Origin: CAVSUZ01 sp963791885
GTDB lineage: Bacteria; Pseudomonadota; Alphaproteobacteria; Acetobacterales; Acetobacteraceae
Assembly (NCBI GenBank): GCA_963791885.1
Contig: CAWBUL010000006.1
Span: 1,054,001-1,118,000 of the forward strand
DNA length: 64,000 nt
Direction of reading: 5' to 3'
How positions within the stretch are numbered: the stretch's first letter is position 1; every line of letters begins with the position of its first letter. This document shows, piece by piece, positions 25,695-33,133 of the stretch. Both the position numbers and the translations under genes were made by a program. The notes beneath the pieces were generated by a model. It had not been told where the DNA came from. It saw only the letters and a list, made by a program, of their open reading frames with translations, and did not search any database.

Positions 25695-25951
25695 AGCCAG
25701 CGCTCGAGAAAGATCGTCAGCACCAGCGTGCCGGGCAATGACAGGACGGTGATGGCGACCGCGATATCAAGGAACGACGTCTGTCCGAACCCCAGGCTGA
25801 GACAGACCAGCGTCAGCGCGGTGATGACCGAGCCAAGCTGCACCGCCACCAGACGCTCCGTGATGGTCGCGCGCATCGCGACCCAGCCGGGAATGATCAG
25901 GGCCAGCAGCATGGCGACCGACGCCGCTAGGAACGGGTTCACACCGGCCAT
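25691..25951 (-). CDS. mnhF: Na+/H+ antiporter subunit F
   Basis: An 86-residue protein with three membrane segments; RATITERLVAVQLGSVITAL corresponds to the conserved MnhF stretch (usually GPTVADRVVALD). The ATG at 25951 lies within the last codons of mnhE (13-base overlap), indicating tight coupling. Confidence 0.85.
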   Translation of the reverse strand: MAGVNPFLAASVAMLLALIIPGWVAMRATITERLVAVQLGSVITALTLVCLSLGFGQTSFLDIAVAITVLSLPGTLVLTIFLERWL

Positions 25952-26412
25952 CGGATGTCTTTGGCGCTCTGGCGCGGGACGAAGGCGTGCATCAGCATGC
26001 CCTGTGGCGGCTCCCGCACCTCGATCACATAGCCGTTCGGCGCGACCGACGCTGCGAGGATTGCCATCCCCCGCCGGGCCGCGTCCACAGGCGTGAACCC
26101 GCCGGAATCGAACGCCTGCATCGTCATCCCGCCGCCCGGCTTTCGACCCGGCACGATTCGCATCAAACCGCTGGCCACGAGCGCCGTGTCGCGCACCAGC
26201 GCGACAACGATCCGCCCCGCCAATCGCAGCCACGGCGCCCGCACATGCAGTTGTCGATTTGCCACAGCCCGTGTGCGCACATGCCCGGCAACGGCGATGC
26301 CCGACACAACAAACCCCGCCAACACCTCTGCCCTGCTCGCCGAACCGGCAAACAGCAAATAGAGGCCAAACAGCCCCGCCCAAATGCCCACAATGAAGAC
26401 GGCTCTACGCAT
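25939..26412 (-). CDS. mnhE: Na+/H+ antiporter subunit E
   Basis: A 157-residue protein: two N-terminal membrane segments (to about 45), then a cytosolic domain with APNGYVIEVREPPQGMLMHAF, the conserved C-terminal motif of MnhE. It is the first gene of the operon; its ATG is 95 bases from the divergent glycosyltransferase start, so the operon promoter should lie in 26413-26506. Confidence 0.88.
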   Translation of the reverse strand: MRRAVFIVGIWAGLFGLYLLFAGSASRAEVLAGFVVSGIAVAGHVRTRAVANRQLHVRAPWLRLAGRIVVALVRDTALVASGLMRIVPGRKPGGGMTMQAFDSGGFTPVDAARRGMAILAASVAPNGYVIEVREPPQGMLMHAFVPRQSAKDIRWPV

Positions 26413-26506
26413 AGAGCAGCGTAACGGACCATCCCGCCAACGGTTTCGTTAGTCCGCCCTTAACCACAGTCGTGTGCACTGCTTGGGAAGCAAGCAGGTT
26501 GAGGAC

Positions 26507-27421
26507 ATGGCCGGAATCCGGATCCGGGTCGTTATTCCAGCCTACAACGCCGCTTCCTGGATCTCCGACTGTCTGGACTCGCTGCGACGCCAGACCCACC
26601 CAGGCTGGTTCGCCGTGGTGGTCGATGACGGATCGAACGACGATACCGTCGCCGCGGTCGGCCCATTCCTGAGCGATCGGCTGCGCCTGATGCAGCGGCA
26701 GACCAATGCTGGGGTTTCCGTTGCGCGCAATGCCGGATTGGCAGCGCTGCCTGGAACCGACGCGGTCCTGTTCCTCGACGCCGACGATACGCTGGCGCCC
26801 GACGCACTCGCCCGTCTGTCCCGGGCACTCCAAGCCCACCCAAATGCTGTCGCCGCCAGCGGATCGGCCGCCTTCCTCCGCAAAGACGGCAGCATCCACA
26901 GGATGCTGACGCCGCCATCGGGCGACATTCTCGCTTCCCTCGTCATCCGCAATCGCTTCGCCAATGGTGGGCACCTGCTCATCCGCACCCATGCCCTCTC
27001 ACGGGCCGGTGGCTTCCTGCCCTCCCTGACCTTCGGCGAGGACTGGGAATACTGGATCCGCCTGACCCTGCAGGGTCCCTTCGTCACCGCCAGTGACCCC
27101 GCGCCCGTTCTGTACGTTCGCCGCTCGAACTCCGGCGCTTACGGTCGCCTCGCCCGTGACCCCGAAGCGTTCCGCCGCTGCCTCGACACCATCTTCACCA
27201 GCCCGCACGTGGCGGCGCGCCTCGGACGCGCCCTCCCGCGCCTGCGCCGTCGAGCGGAAACAGAGGCCCGCTGGGCCCGCGGCCGCGCTCTGATCGGCGC
27301 CGAGCCGCATCTCGCCCGCCCGCTCCTCCGCGCCGCCGTCGCTGCCTACCCCTCGCCGCGTCGCCTGCTCCTTCTGGCCGCCGCCCACTGCCCGCCAGCC
27401 TGGAAAGCGCTGACGGCCTGA
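26507..27421 (+). CDS. Family 2 glycosyltransferase
   Basis: A 304-residue GT-A fold enzyme. RVVIPAYNAASWISDCLDSL, VVVDDGSNDDT and VLFLDADDTLAPDAL (the DXD motif) are all present in the first 110 residues; FGEDWEYWIRL near 190 is the catalytic acidic motif. The last 80 residues are Arg/Ala-rich, with no membrane segment. It transfers a sugar to an unknown acceptor, perhaps a surface glycan. ATG 26507 gives the usual short N-terminus; another in-frame ATG lies 33 bases upstream. Confidence 0.9.
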   Translation: MAGIRIRVVIPAYNAASWISDCLDSLRRQTHPGWFAVVVDDGSNDDTVAAVGPFLSDRLRLMQRQTNAGVSVARNAGLAALPGTDAVLFLDADDTLAPDALARLSRALQAHPNAVAASGSAAFLRKDGSIHRMLTPPSGDILASLVIRNRFANGGHLLIRTHALSRAGGFLPSLTFGEDWEYWIRLTLQGPFVTASDPAPVLYVRRSNSGAYGRLARDPEAFRRCLDTIFTSPHVAARLGRALPRLRRRAETEARWARGRALIGAEPHLARPLLRAAVAAYPSPRRLLLLAAAHCPPAWKALTA

Positions 27422-27551
27422 CTAACCTTGATTTAGACAGTCATTCTAACCAACTGCTGCGGATCCGTACCACTGCCATGCCGAGAACATGGCCACCTCG
27501 ACCGAAAGCCTTCGCAGTTGCTTTCATCTCATCCAGCGATACCACAGAGTT

Positions 27552-27659
27552 GAAATCCTCAAATTGAGACACCTCCGAGACGCCCCAACGCCGTCACCGC
27601 GAGGCCGGCGCAGCCGGCCGTGGCGGCCCAGGGCGTCACTTCTTTCGTCTCGCGTTTTG
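27552..27659 (+). repeat. Island-flanking repeat, copy R1
   Basis: A 108-base unit beginning GAAATCCTCAAATTGAGAC, with CGAGACGCCCCAACGCCGTC, a perfect GGCCGGC-GCA-GCCGGCC hairpin (27603-27619), and ending TTTCGTCTCGCGTTTTG. Two further copies (30622-30734, 30748-30797) lie in the same orientation on the other side of the island. The TGAGAC...GAGAC core is shared with the motifs at 2.1-2.7 kb. Confidence 0.75.
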
Positions 27660-28003
27660 CCTTCGGCTTCGTTGCGCGCCCGCTCCGCTCACTTGCGTCC
27701 GTAATTAAATTCGTTACGTCTAGTTCTTTATCGCTGCATTTGTTGTTGCTGCGGCGGTTCGCTCAATTCTCTCACTAAGAACGAACGAAGCAAAATACTT
27801 GTAGATTATATATGACTATATCGACGGAGGGCGACACGAAGCGAAGCAAGTGCAACTAGTTTGAAATAGGGAAGACGGCCGTTGCCAAGGGCGGTGTCAC
27901 CTTATCGGAATGGGGTCCGACGTTATTTCGCGCGATCGGATTGCTATGATTAGGAATAAATGAAACCAATCAGTTGCGTTGGTCTGCCTTTCCCCAGCCT
28001 GAC

Positions 28004-28056
28004 GTATTCCCGCATTCCTTGTAATCCCGTATTCCCGCATGGGCGCGTTCCCGCAT
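28004..28056 (+). repeat. Iteron-like TTCCCGCAT cluster
   Basis: Three copies of TTCCCGCAT at 28007, 28032 and 28048, two of them preceded by GTA. Variants recur elsewhere in the island: CATTCCCGCG near 29376, TATTCCCGTAT at 30134, AGTCCCGCATT at 30159. The confinement to the island suggests a plasmid-type iteron or partition site. Confidence 0.45.
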
Positions 28057-28069
28057 TCCTGCTCGGGGG

Positions 28070-28580
28070 CCTGGGGGACGAGCTGCGGCCGTCTCGGCCT
28101 GGTGGCGATCCGGGTCCGGGTGGGACCGCTCCGGCGCCGGGGGACGAGCTGCGGCGTCTCGGCCGTGGTGGCTTGAGAGGGAGCCGGCGCGGGCTTTCGC
28201 GGATTTCTGCGCCTTTGCGGGCCGCTCGGTTTTCTAGTCGCAACAATGTTCCCGCTGTTCCCGCTATTTTTGCCTCGCGTGCGCGCGCGCGAGGGCTGGG
28301 GGACCGCTCGGCCAAGGCGGACGGGATCGGGGGCGCTGGCGCGGCTTCCGCGGGCCGTGGCGGGACCGCTGGCGGGATCGACCGGCTCGGCCAGGTGGGG
28401 AGGGGGATTGGGGCGCTGGTGCGGCTCCCGCGGGCCGTGGCGGGAGCGCTGGGGGATCGAGGGCGTCGGGATCGCTCGGGGCGCGTCGCCAAGGGGACGA
28501 TCTCTGGTGCTTGGCCAAGTCCGGATGGGACCGCGGCGGGCTTTGGCGGATTTCTGCGCCTTTGCGGGCTGCTTCGTTTT
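28070..28580 (+). repeat. GC-rich imperfect repeats
   Basis: GGACGAGCTGCGGC occurs near 28077 and 28142. CGCGGGCCGTGGCGGGA occurs near 28348 and 28429, and GGATTTCTGCGCCTTTGCGG near 28199 and 28547. The arrangement is of nested degenerate units, not a coding sequence. Confidence 0.5.
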
Positions 28581-28713
28581 TGAACACCCGACTGATGGTC
28601 GGTTAGACTACCCTAGCAGACAGCTAAAAGGAGGTTCGTCTCTCGGGTTCCTCGGCTATTCCATAATCTAACCTATAGCTAGAATCGGAATATGGCATCT
28701 TTAGCGTCGACAA

Positions 28714-28780
28714 GGCCACGCCCTGGAGTGTAGGAAGTCGTGGCCGACGGCGGGGCTTTTTGAGGGGACCCGCCGTCGGC
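28714..28780 (+). promoter_or_regulatory. Structured leader with two mutually exclusive hairpins
   Basis: GGCCACG (28714-28720) can pair with CGTGGCC (28739-28745). GCCGACGGCGGG (28743-28754) can pair perfectly with CCCGCCGTCGGC (28769-28780). The two stems share bases 28743-28745, so only one can be complete at a time. The second stem ends 14 bases before the AGGAGG site of the gene at 28805. Such competing stems are typical of attenuators; no ligand is suggested by the sequence. Confidence 0.45.
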
Positions 28781-28804
28781 GCACAGCAACAAGGAGGTTT
28801 TGCC

Positions 28805-29260
28805 ATGCATTTCGAACTCAACGTGGGCGGCCTCACGGTCGTCAAGGGGGAACTCGCGCCTGTGTTCCTCGACCTGTTCCGAGGGTCGACGCCGCCACCG
28901 ACAATGCCGACGATGAGCGCACCGATGACGGTGCCGCAGGTCCGGGAACTCTTTGCGTCGATCGACGCGAAGAGTGTTTTGTTCCTAAAGAAATTGGCCG
29001 CCAACGGCGGCGCGATGACTTGGGGCGAGGCGCGGGCTATCTTCGGCATCGCGGATACCAAAGACTGGTCGGCGTACGGCTCGTACTTCGGCCGCGGCAT
29101 CACGCGTGCCGTCCGCCGAATTTTGCAGGACAGGCAGGCCCGGTTGGTTTGGTGGCATGATCACGACCGAACGTGGAGCGCGGCGGATAAGGACCCGGCG
29201 ATGCTGTTTGTCGACGGTTCGGCTCTGCAGGCGCTGCGCGAGGTCACCCAGGACCCGTAA
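28805..29260 (+). CDS. Unknown protein of the accessory island (possible winged-helix)
   Basis: A 151-residue protein with no signal peptide or membrane segment. The middle (KSVLFLKKLAANGGAMTWGE, then AIFGIADTKDW and GITRAVRRILQD) has the spacing of a winged helix-turn-helix, but this is a reading of pattern only. The ATG at 28805 follows AGGAGG with eight bases between, the strongest ribosome binding site in this region, so it is probably expressed. Its leader carries two competing hairpins, and an 8-base GC stem follows the stop. It might be a plasmid replication or control protein; nothing proves it. Confidence 0.6.
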   Translation: MHFELNVGGLTVVKGELAPVFLDLFRGSTPPPTMPTMSAPMTVPQVRELFASIDAKSVLFLKKLAANGGAMTWGEARAIFGIADTKDWSAYGSYFGRGITRAVRRILQDRQARLVWWHDHDRTWSAADKDPAMLFVDGSALQALREVTQDP

Positions 29261-29268
29261 AAACGGTC

Positions 29269-29292
29269 GGGGCGCCGTGGAGGCGGCGCCCC
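29269..29292 (+). terminator. GC-rich hairpin after the unknown gene
   Basis: GGGGCGCC (29269-29276) pairs perfectly with GGCGCCCC (29285-29292) eight bases after the stop at 29260. The following bases are C/T-rich, not a pure T run, so termination may be weak or Rho-assisted. Confidence 0.5.
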
Positions 29293-29485
29293 CTTCCCCC
29301 GCGACCTCAGTCGCCTCCGGGTCGCGGCCGGGCCACTCAAGCCGCCGCCCACGCCCCGTCGTGCCGCATCCCTGCATTCCCGCGCGGGCGCCGGGCGTTG
29401 TTCACCATAATGTCGAGGGCACGGTAGCGGGCCGCATTGGAAACTCTGCTCTTGCCTTGGTCCATTTCTGTAGCTACGTTAAATC

Positions 29486-29791
29486 GTGCGTATCACGTTC
29501 GATCCGGACAAGCGTCAGCGGACGCTCGGGGATAGAGGTCTCGATTTCGCTGATGCGGCACTGGTGTTTGATGGGCGGCATACCGTCGCCCCGGATGAGC
29601 GGCGTGATTACGGTGAGCCGCGTTTCATCAGCGTTGGTGAGTTGCGCGGCCGCCTGGTGGTGATTGCTTGGACACCGCGGGGCAATACGCGGCGGATTAT
29701 CTCGATGAGGTTGTGTCATGCCAAGGAAGCTGAACGTTGGTGGACAGTCCTCCGGTCACAGAGTTTTGGAACAGATGATCGATCCGGATGA
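29486..29791 (+). CDS. brnT: BrnT-family toxin
   Basis: A 101-residue RelE-fold ribonuclease toxin. ITFDPDKRQRTLGDRGLDFA is the characteristic BrnT N-terminus, followed by DERRDYGEPRFISVGEL and RRIISMR near the end with the expected basic residues. BrnT stops translation until neutralised by BrnA. The start is GTG 29486. It overlaps the antitoxin gene by 74 bases, longer than the usual few, so the C-terminal tail (CHAKEAERWWTVLRSQ) is read through the start of brnA. Confidence 0.88.
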   Translation: MRITFDPDKRQRTLGDRGLDFADAALVFDGRHTVAPDERRDYGEPRFISVGELRGRLVVIAWTPRGNTRRIISMRLCHAKEAERWWTVLRSQSFGTDDRSG

Positions 29792-30077
29792 AGTTCCTGA
29801 GCTAACCGAGGCGTATTTCGAGCGTGCCGCTATCTATGACGGCGAAACGCTGGTGCGCCCTGGCCGCGGCCGGCCCAAGTCAACCGCGCCAAAGCAATTG
29901 ACCTCACTACGGCTCGATCCTTCCGTAATTGCGGCTTTCCGTGCGAATGGTCCGGGATGGCAAACAAAAATTAACGCTGTGTTGAAGGCCTACATTCAGC
30001 GCAAGCGGAAGACGCGCGGATTGAGGCTGAAGATGAACACGGCCGCGGCAAAGCCGCGTAAACGATCGGCGGGGTGA
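29718..30077 (+). CDS. brnA: BrnA-family antitoxin
   Basis: A 119-residue antitoxin with a ribbon-helix-helix C-terminal half: KQLTSLRLDPSVIAAFRANG and GWQTKINAVLKAYI, the usual BrnA DNA-binding part, after an N-terminal toxin-binding part containing DPDEVPELTEAYFERA. It represses its own operon together with BrnT. A basic tail (KRKTRGLRLKMNTAAAKPRK) extends beyond the normal end. Order toxin-antitoxin is normal for brnTA. It is the island's stability module. Confidence 0.87.
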   Translation: MPRKLNVGGQSSGHRVLEQMIDPDEVPELTEAYFERAAIYDGETLVRPGRGRPKSTAPKQLTSLRLDPSVIAAFRANGPGWQTKINAVLKAYIQRKRKTRGLRLKMNTAAAKPRKRSAG

Positions 30078-30233
30078 GGGGCTCGCTTCGCTCGCTTCTG
30101 CCAGGCGACAGGGCCGAATCCATGCAGCTCCCGTATTCCCGTATGTGCGGCAAACCGCAGTCCCGCATTGCCGTGACTCCGTGACGTATGCCTAAGCTCC
30201 TGCTTGATAGGCGCGGGCAAAGGGGTTTTTGCT

Positions 30234-30632
30234 TTGAGAACGGTTGCTATAGCGTCCCAGAAAGGCGGGGCCGGCAAAACCACGCTGGCAATCAATCTGG
30301 CCGTTGCCGCAGAGTAGGCCGGGAAAGCAACCGTCATTCTCGATCTTGATCCGCAGGCCAGCGCAACCGGCTGGCGTGACACTCGCCAGGCCGAGGCGCC
30401 GGCCGTTGTCTCCGTCGTCCCTGCCAGGCTTGCTGCCTCACTTCGTGGCGCGGACGAAGGAGGCGCTGATCTGGTGGTGATTGGCACTCCGCCGCACGCT
30501 GAGGGATCCGCTTTGGCAGCGGCTCGCTCGGCTGATCGGATCCTGATCCCGTGCCGTATATCCGCCTTCGACCTTCGGGCCATCGGCGCCACGGCCGAGC
30601 TCGCAAGGATCCATCGGACTCGAAATCATTAA
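30234..30632 (+). pseudogene. parA: Truncated ParA-type partition ATPase
   Basis: From TTG 30234 the frame reads RTVAIASQKGGAGKTTLAIN (deviant Walker A), then an in-frame TAG at codon 28 (30315-30317), then ATVILDLDPQASATGWRD (Walker A' Asp), then VIGTPPHAEGSA in place of the usual Walker B D-T-P-P, and ELARI before the frame runs into repeat R2 and stops at TAA. Thus it has a nonsense codon and has lost its C-terminal part to the repeat. ParA proteins segregate plasmids and chromosomes; a short solitary ParA next to a toxin-antitoxin pair points to a plasmid origin. In VIGTPP the usual Asp is already Gly. Confidence 0.85.
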
Positions 30633-30734
30633 ATTGAGACGCCTCCGAGACGCCCCAACGCCGTCACCGCGGGGTCGGCGCAGCCGGCCGTGACGGCCCA
30701 GGGTGGACCGCACTTGCTTTCGTCTCGCGTTTTG
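30622..30734 (+). repeat. Island-flanking repeat, copy R2 (interrupts parA)
   Basis: A 113-base unit beginning GAAATCATTAAATTGAGAC and ending TTTCGTCTCGCGTTTTG; very close to R1, with one arm change in the central hairpin. Its left edge coincides with the loss of parA homology, so it was inserted in or recombined with that gene. Confidence 0.75.
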
Positions 30735-30747
30735 ATCTCACAGACTC

Positions 30748-30797
30748 GAAATCATTAAATTGAGACACCCTCGAGACGCCCCAACGCCGTCACCGCG
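30748..30797 (+). repeat. Island-flanking repeat, partial copy R3
   Basis: The first 50 bases of the same unit, immediately after R2 and in the same orientation; the match includes five bases (GACTC) ahead of the unit. It breaks off in the CACCGCG segment before the hairpin. The chromosome's next gene starts 68 bases on. Confidence 0.7.
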
Positions 30798-30865
30798 CCG
30801 CCGGCACAATGACGGCTGTCACCGGCCTGCTATAACCATCCCCACACCATCTTCACGGGGGCGAC

Positions 30866-31492
30866 ATGCCGATCGAGCTTTGGACCTGGGATACGCCGAA
30901 CGGGCGCAAGATCAGCGTCGCGCTGGAGGAGATGGGTGTGCCCTACACCGTGCACCCGGTGAACATTGGCCAGGGCGAACAGTTCAAGCCGGAGTTCCTG
31001 CGCATCAGCCCGAACAATCGCATCCCCGCCATTGTCGATCCCGAGGGACCGGACGGCAAACCGATCAGCGTCTTCGAGTCCGGCGCCATCCTGATCTATC
31101 TCGGTGCCAAGACCGGCAAGTTCTGGCCCAGGGACTTGGCGGCTCAGGTGCCCGTTCTGGAGTGGCTGATGTGGCAGATGGGCGGGTTCGGCCCGATGCT
31201 CGGCCAGGTGCACCATTTCCTGCAGGCCGAGAACGAGCAGGACCGCAAATACGGGCTGGAGCGATACAGCAAAGAAACGCGGCGCCTGTACGGCGTTCTC
31301 GACAAGCGGCTGTCGCAAGCCGAGTACGTCGGCGGACCCATCTCGATCGCTGACTTCGCCATCCTCGGCTGGGCGTGGCGGCACGAACGGCATCAGGTCG
31401 ATCTGGCCGACTTCCCCAACGTGAAGCGCTGGTACGAAGCCATGATGGCACGCCCGGCGACCGCGAAGGGATTCACGGTCGCGCTGAAGTAA
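30866..31492 (+). CDS. Glutathione S-transferase family protein (YfcG-like)
   Basis: A 208-residue GST. The N-terminal thioredoxin-like domain (1-85) starts MPIELWTWDTPNGRKISVAL, the YfcG/Nu-class signature in which Thr and Asn replace the usual catalytic Tyr or Ser; NRIPAIVDPEG and FESGAILIYL form the glutathione site. The helical C-terminal domain has ISIADFAILGWAWRH. Nu-class proteins reduce disulfides with two glutathiones. It has its own promoter region after repeat R3, and a 39-base gap separates it from the flavoprotein genes. Confidence 0.88.
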   Translation: MPIELWTWDTPNGRKISVALEEMGVPYTVHPVNIGQGEQFKPEFLRISPNNRIPAIVDPEGPDGKPISVFESGAILIYLGAKTGKFWPRDLAAQVPVLEWLMWQMGGFGPMLGQVHHFLQAENEQDRKYGLERYSKETRRLYGVLDKRLSQAEYVGGPISIADFAILGWAWRHERHQVDLADFPNVKRWYEAMMARPATAKGFTVALK

Positions 31493-31531
31493 GCTTGTCG
31501 CGCGATACGCGGGCGCTCTACCGTTCGACGC

Positions 31532-33133
31532 ATGCACCCCCCGATTGATCCCGCGTCCCTCGCCGGCAAACAATTCCCGATCGACGACCACGCGGGGCTG
31601 ATCGTTCTGGGCGCCGGTCCCGCGGGCCTTGCAGCCGCGTTGGAAGCGCGCCGCCTCGGGCTCGAAGTGATGCTGGTCGATGAGCATCCGGTTTCGGCCG
31701 GGCTCATCGGAATCGATGTGCCCTATATGTTCGGCGAACGCCTGGATGCCAGCGTGCAGAACAAGGGCCGCATGCTGGAGCGCATCGTTGCCGCCCGGCC
31801 CGAACTCGAAGAAGCCATGGACGCCGGCATCGACGTCCGCCTCGGCACGTATGTCTGGGCGGCCTTCGTACGCGGCGCGACCAGCCGCGCCCTGCCGGGA
31901 CCGATGATCGGCCTGGCGGATGAGTCGCGTTCCTGGTTGGCCTCGTTCGACCGCATCATCGTTGCGGCGGGCGCCCGAGATCTCGCCCTAGCGTTTCCCG
32001 GCTGGGATACAACGGGCGTGATGGGCGCCCGCGCCTTCACCGCTGCGCTGGATCTCTATCAGGCCTTTTCTGGCCGCCGCATTGCCGTCCTCGGAGCCGA
32101 CACGCTGGGCCAGTACGTTGCCCGCCGAGCGCTTCAGGCCGGGCTGGAGGTGGCGGCGATGATCGACGTTCGCGGCCCCGCCGCCCTGCCGGACGCCCGG
32201 TCCGTCCACGGCGTTCCGCTTCACCTGGGCCACGCCGTACGCAGTACCCTGACCCGCGCAGGCCTGCTCGAGGGCCTCAACATTGCACCACTCACCGCAC
32301 CCGAATCCGGCTTCGACATCCCCTGCGACACGGTGGTCTCCGCGCTCGACCTCGTCCCCGACGTCGAGGCCTTCGACATCCTGGGCTGCGCCATCCACTG
32401 GCGCCCCGAACGCGGCGGGTTCGTCCCGCTGACGGACGCCGAAGGACGCACCTCGGTCCCCGGCGTCTATGCCATCGGCGACTGTGCCGGCCTGACCCGC
32501 GGAATGGTCACGGACGAACAGCACGCGCTCCACACCGCCCGCCTCGCCGCGAGAGCCGCCGCCCGCGACTCCGGCCTGGACGCACCGATCGAGGAACCCG
32601 TGCCATTCCCCGCCAACACGGATTCCGATCCCGACTCGCTCCGTCGGCAATGGCTGGAAGCGCACCTCTCCGGCCGGGAAGACACGTTGATCTGCCGCTG
32701 CGAGGAAGTCGGCGTGCGCGAACTGCTCGGCGTCCGCCCGCCGCGCTACCTGAAATACGACGAGACGCATTTCGCCGATCGCGACCTGCGCAGCCTGGCG
32801 GCCGATGGACCGATCAACCAGGACCAGATCAAGCGCCTGACGCGCGCCGGCATGGGCGCGTGCCAGGGACGCCGCTGCCGAGAGCAGGTGCAGGTGCTGC
32901 TGGCGATGCAGGGGAACCAGCCGACGGGTAGCGTCGCCATGCCGAGCTACCGCGCGCCCCTTCGTCCGCTGCCGCTGAACGTGCTGTCCGCCCATGATGA
33001 GGCGGCCGACATGCGCGCGACCTGGCCAATCTGGTTCGGCATTCCCAGCCAGTGGCTGCCGCAATGGGAGAAGGTGCCCGACGTGATCGATCCGCGCGAC
33101 AGCCGGATCGGCCTCCAGGACGCCATCGAATGA
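31532..33133 (+). CDS. FAD/[2Fe-2S] oxidoreductase, HcnB/OoxA-like subunit
   Basis: A 533-residue flavoprotein. GLIVLGAGPAGLAAALEARR (FAD motif), a second nucleotide site (RRIAVLGADTLGQYVARRAL), and GVYAIGDCAGL form the two-dinucleotide-binding domain. A C-terminal BFD-like domain carries C388-x-C390 and C444-x4-C449, a probable [2Fe-2S] cluster. This matches the large subunits of hydrogen cyanide synthase (HcnB), opine oxidase (OoxA) and related amine dehydrogenases. It overlaps the next gene by four bases. With no HcnA-like ferredoxin and with a Rieske gene downstream, cyanide production is less likely than oxidation of an N-substituted amino acid. Confidence 0.82.
   Translation: MHPPIDPASLAGKQFPIDDHAGLIVLGAGPAGLAAALEARRLGLEVMLVDEHPVSAGLIGIDVPYMFGERLDASVQNKGRMLERIVAARPELEEAMDAGIDVRLGTYVWAAFVRGATSRALPGPMIGLADESRSWLASFDRIIVAAGARDLALAFPGWDTTGVMGARAFTAALDLYQAFSGRRIAVLGADTLGQYVARRALQAGLEVAAMIDVRGPAALPDARSVHGVPLHLGHAVRSTLTRAGLLEGLNIAPLTAPESGFDIPCDTVVSALDLVPDVEAFDILGCAIHWRPERGGFVPLTDAEGRTSVPGVYAIGDCAGLTRGMVTDEQHALHTARLAARAAARDSGLDAPIEEPVPFPANTDSDPDSLRRQWLEAHLSGREDTLICRCEEVGVRELLGVRPPRYLKYDETHFADRDLRSLAADGPINQDQIKRLTRAGMGACQGRRCREQVQVLLAMQGNQPTGSVAMPSYRAPLRPLPLNVLSAHDEAADMRATWPIWFGIPSQWLPQWEKVPDVIDPRDSRIGLQDAIE

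Larger units (their letters stand above)
27422..28804. other. 1.4 kb non-coding part of an accessory island (AT-rich block, then GC-rich low complexity)
   Basis: After the repeat at 27552-27659 comes an AT-rich stretch (about 27705-27960) unlike the rest of the window, then a cluster of TTCCCGCAT motifs (28004-28056), then roughly 500 bases of GC-rich imperfect repeats. A 207-codon open frame at 27960-28583 has repetitive composition and no ribosome binding site, so I do not call it a gene. The AT-rich/iteron arrangement is like a replication origin, but no rep gene was recognised. Confidence 0.5.

Noticed and set aside
27960..28583. A 207-codon open frame in the island
   Set aside because: Composition is repetitive Gly/Arg/Pro, there is no ribosome binding site and no domain; GC-rich DNA produces such frames by chance.
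30748..30797. Attachment site of an integrase-borne island
   Set aside because: No integrase gene and no tRNA at the boundary; the repeat also sits next to another copy.
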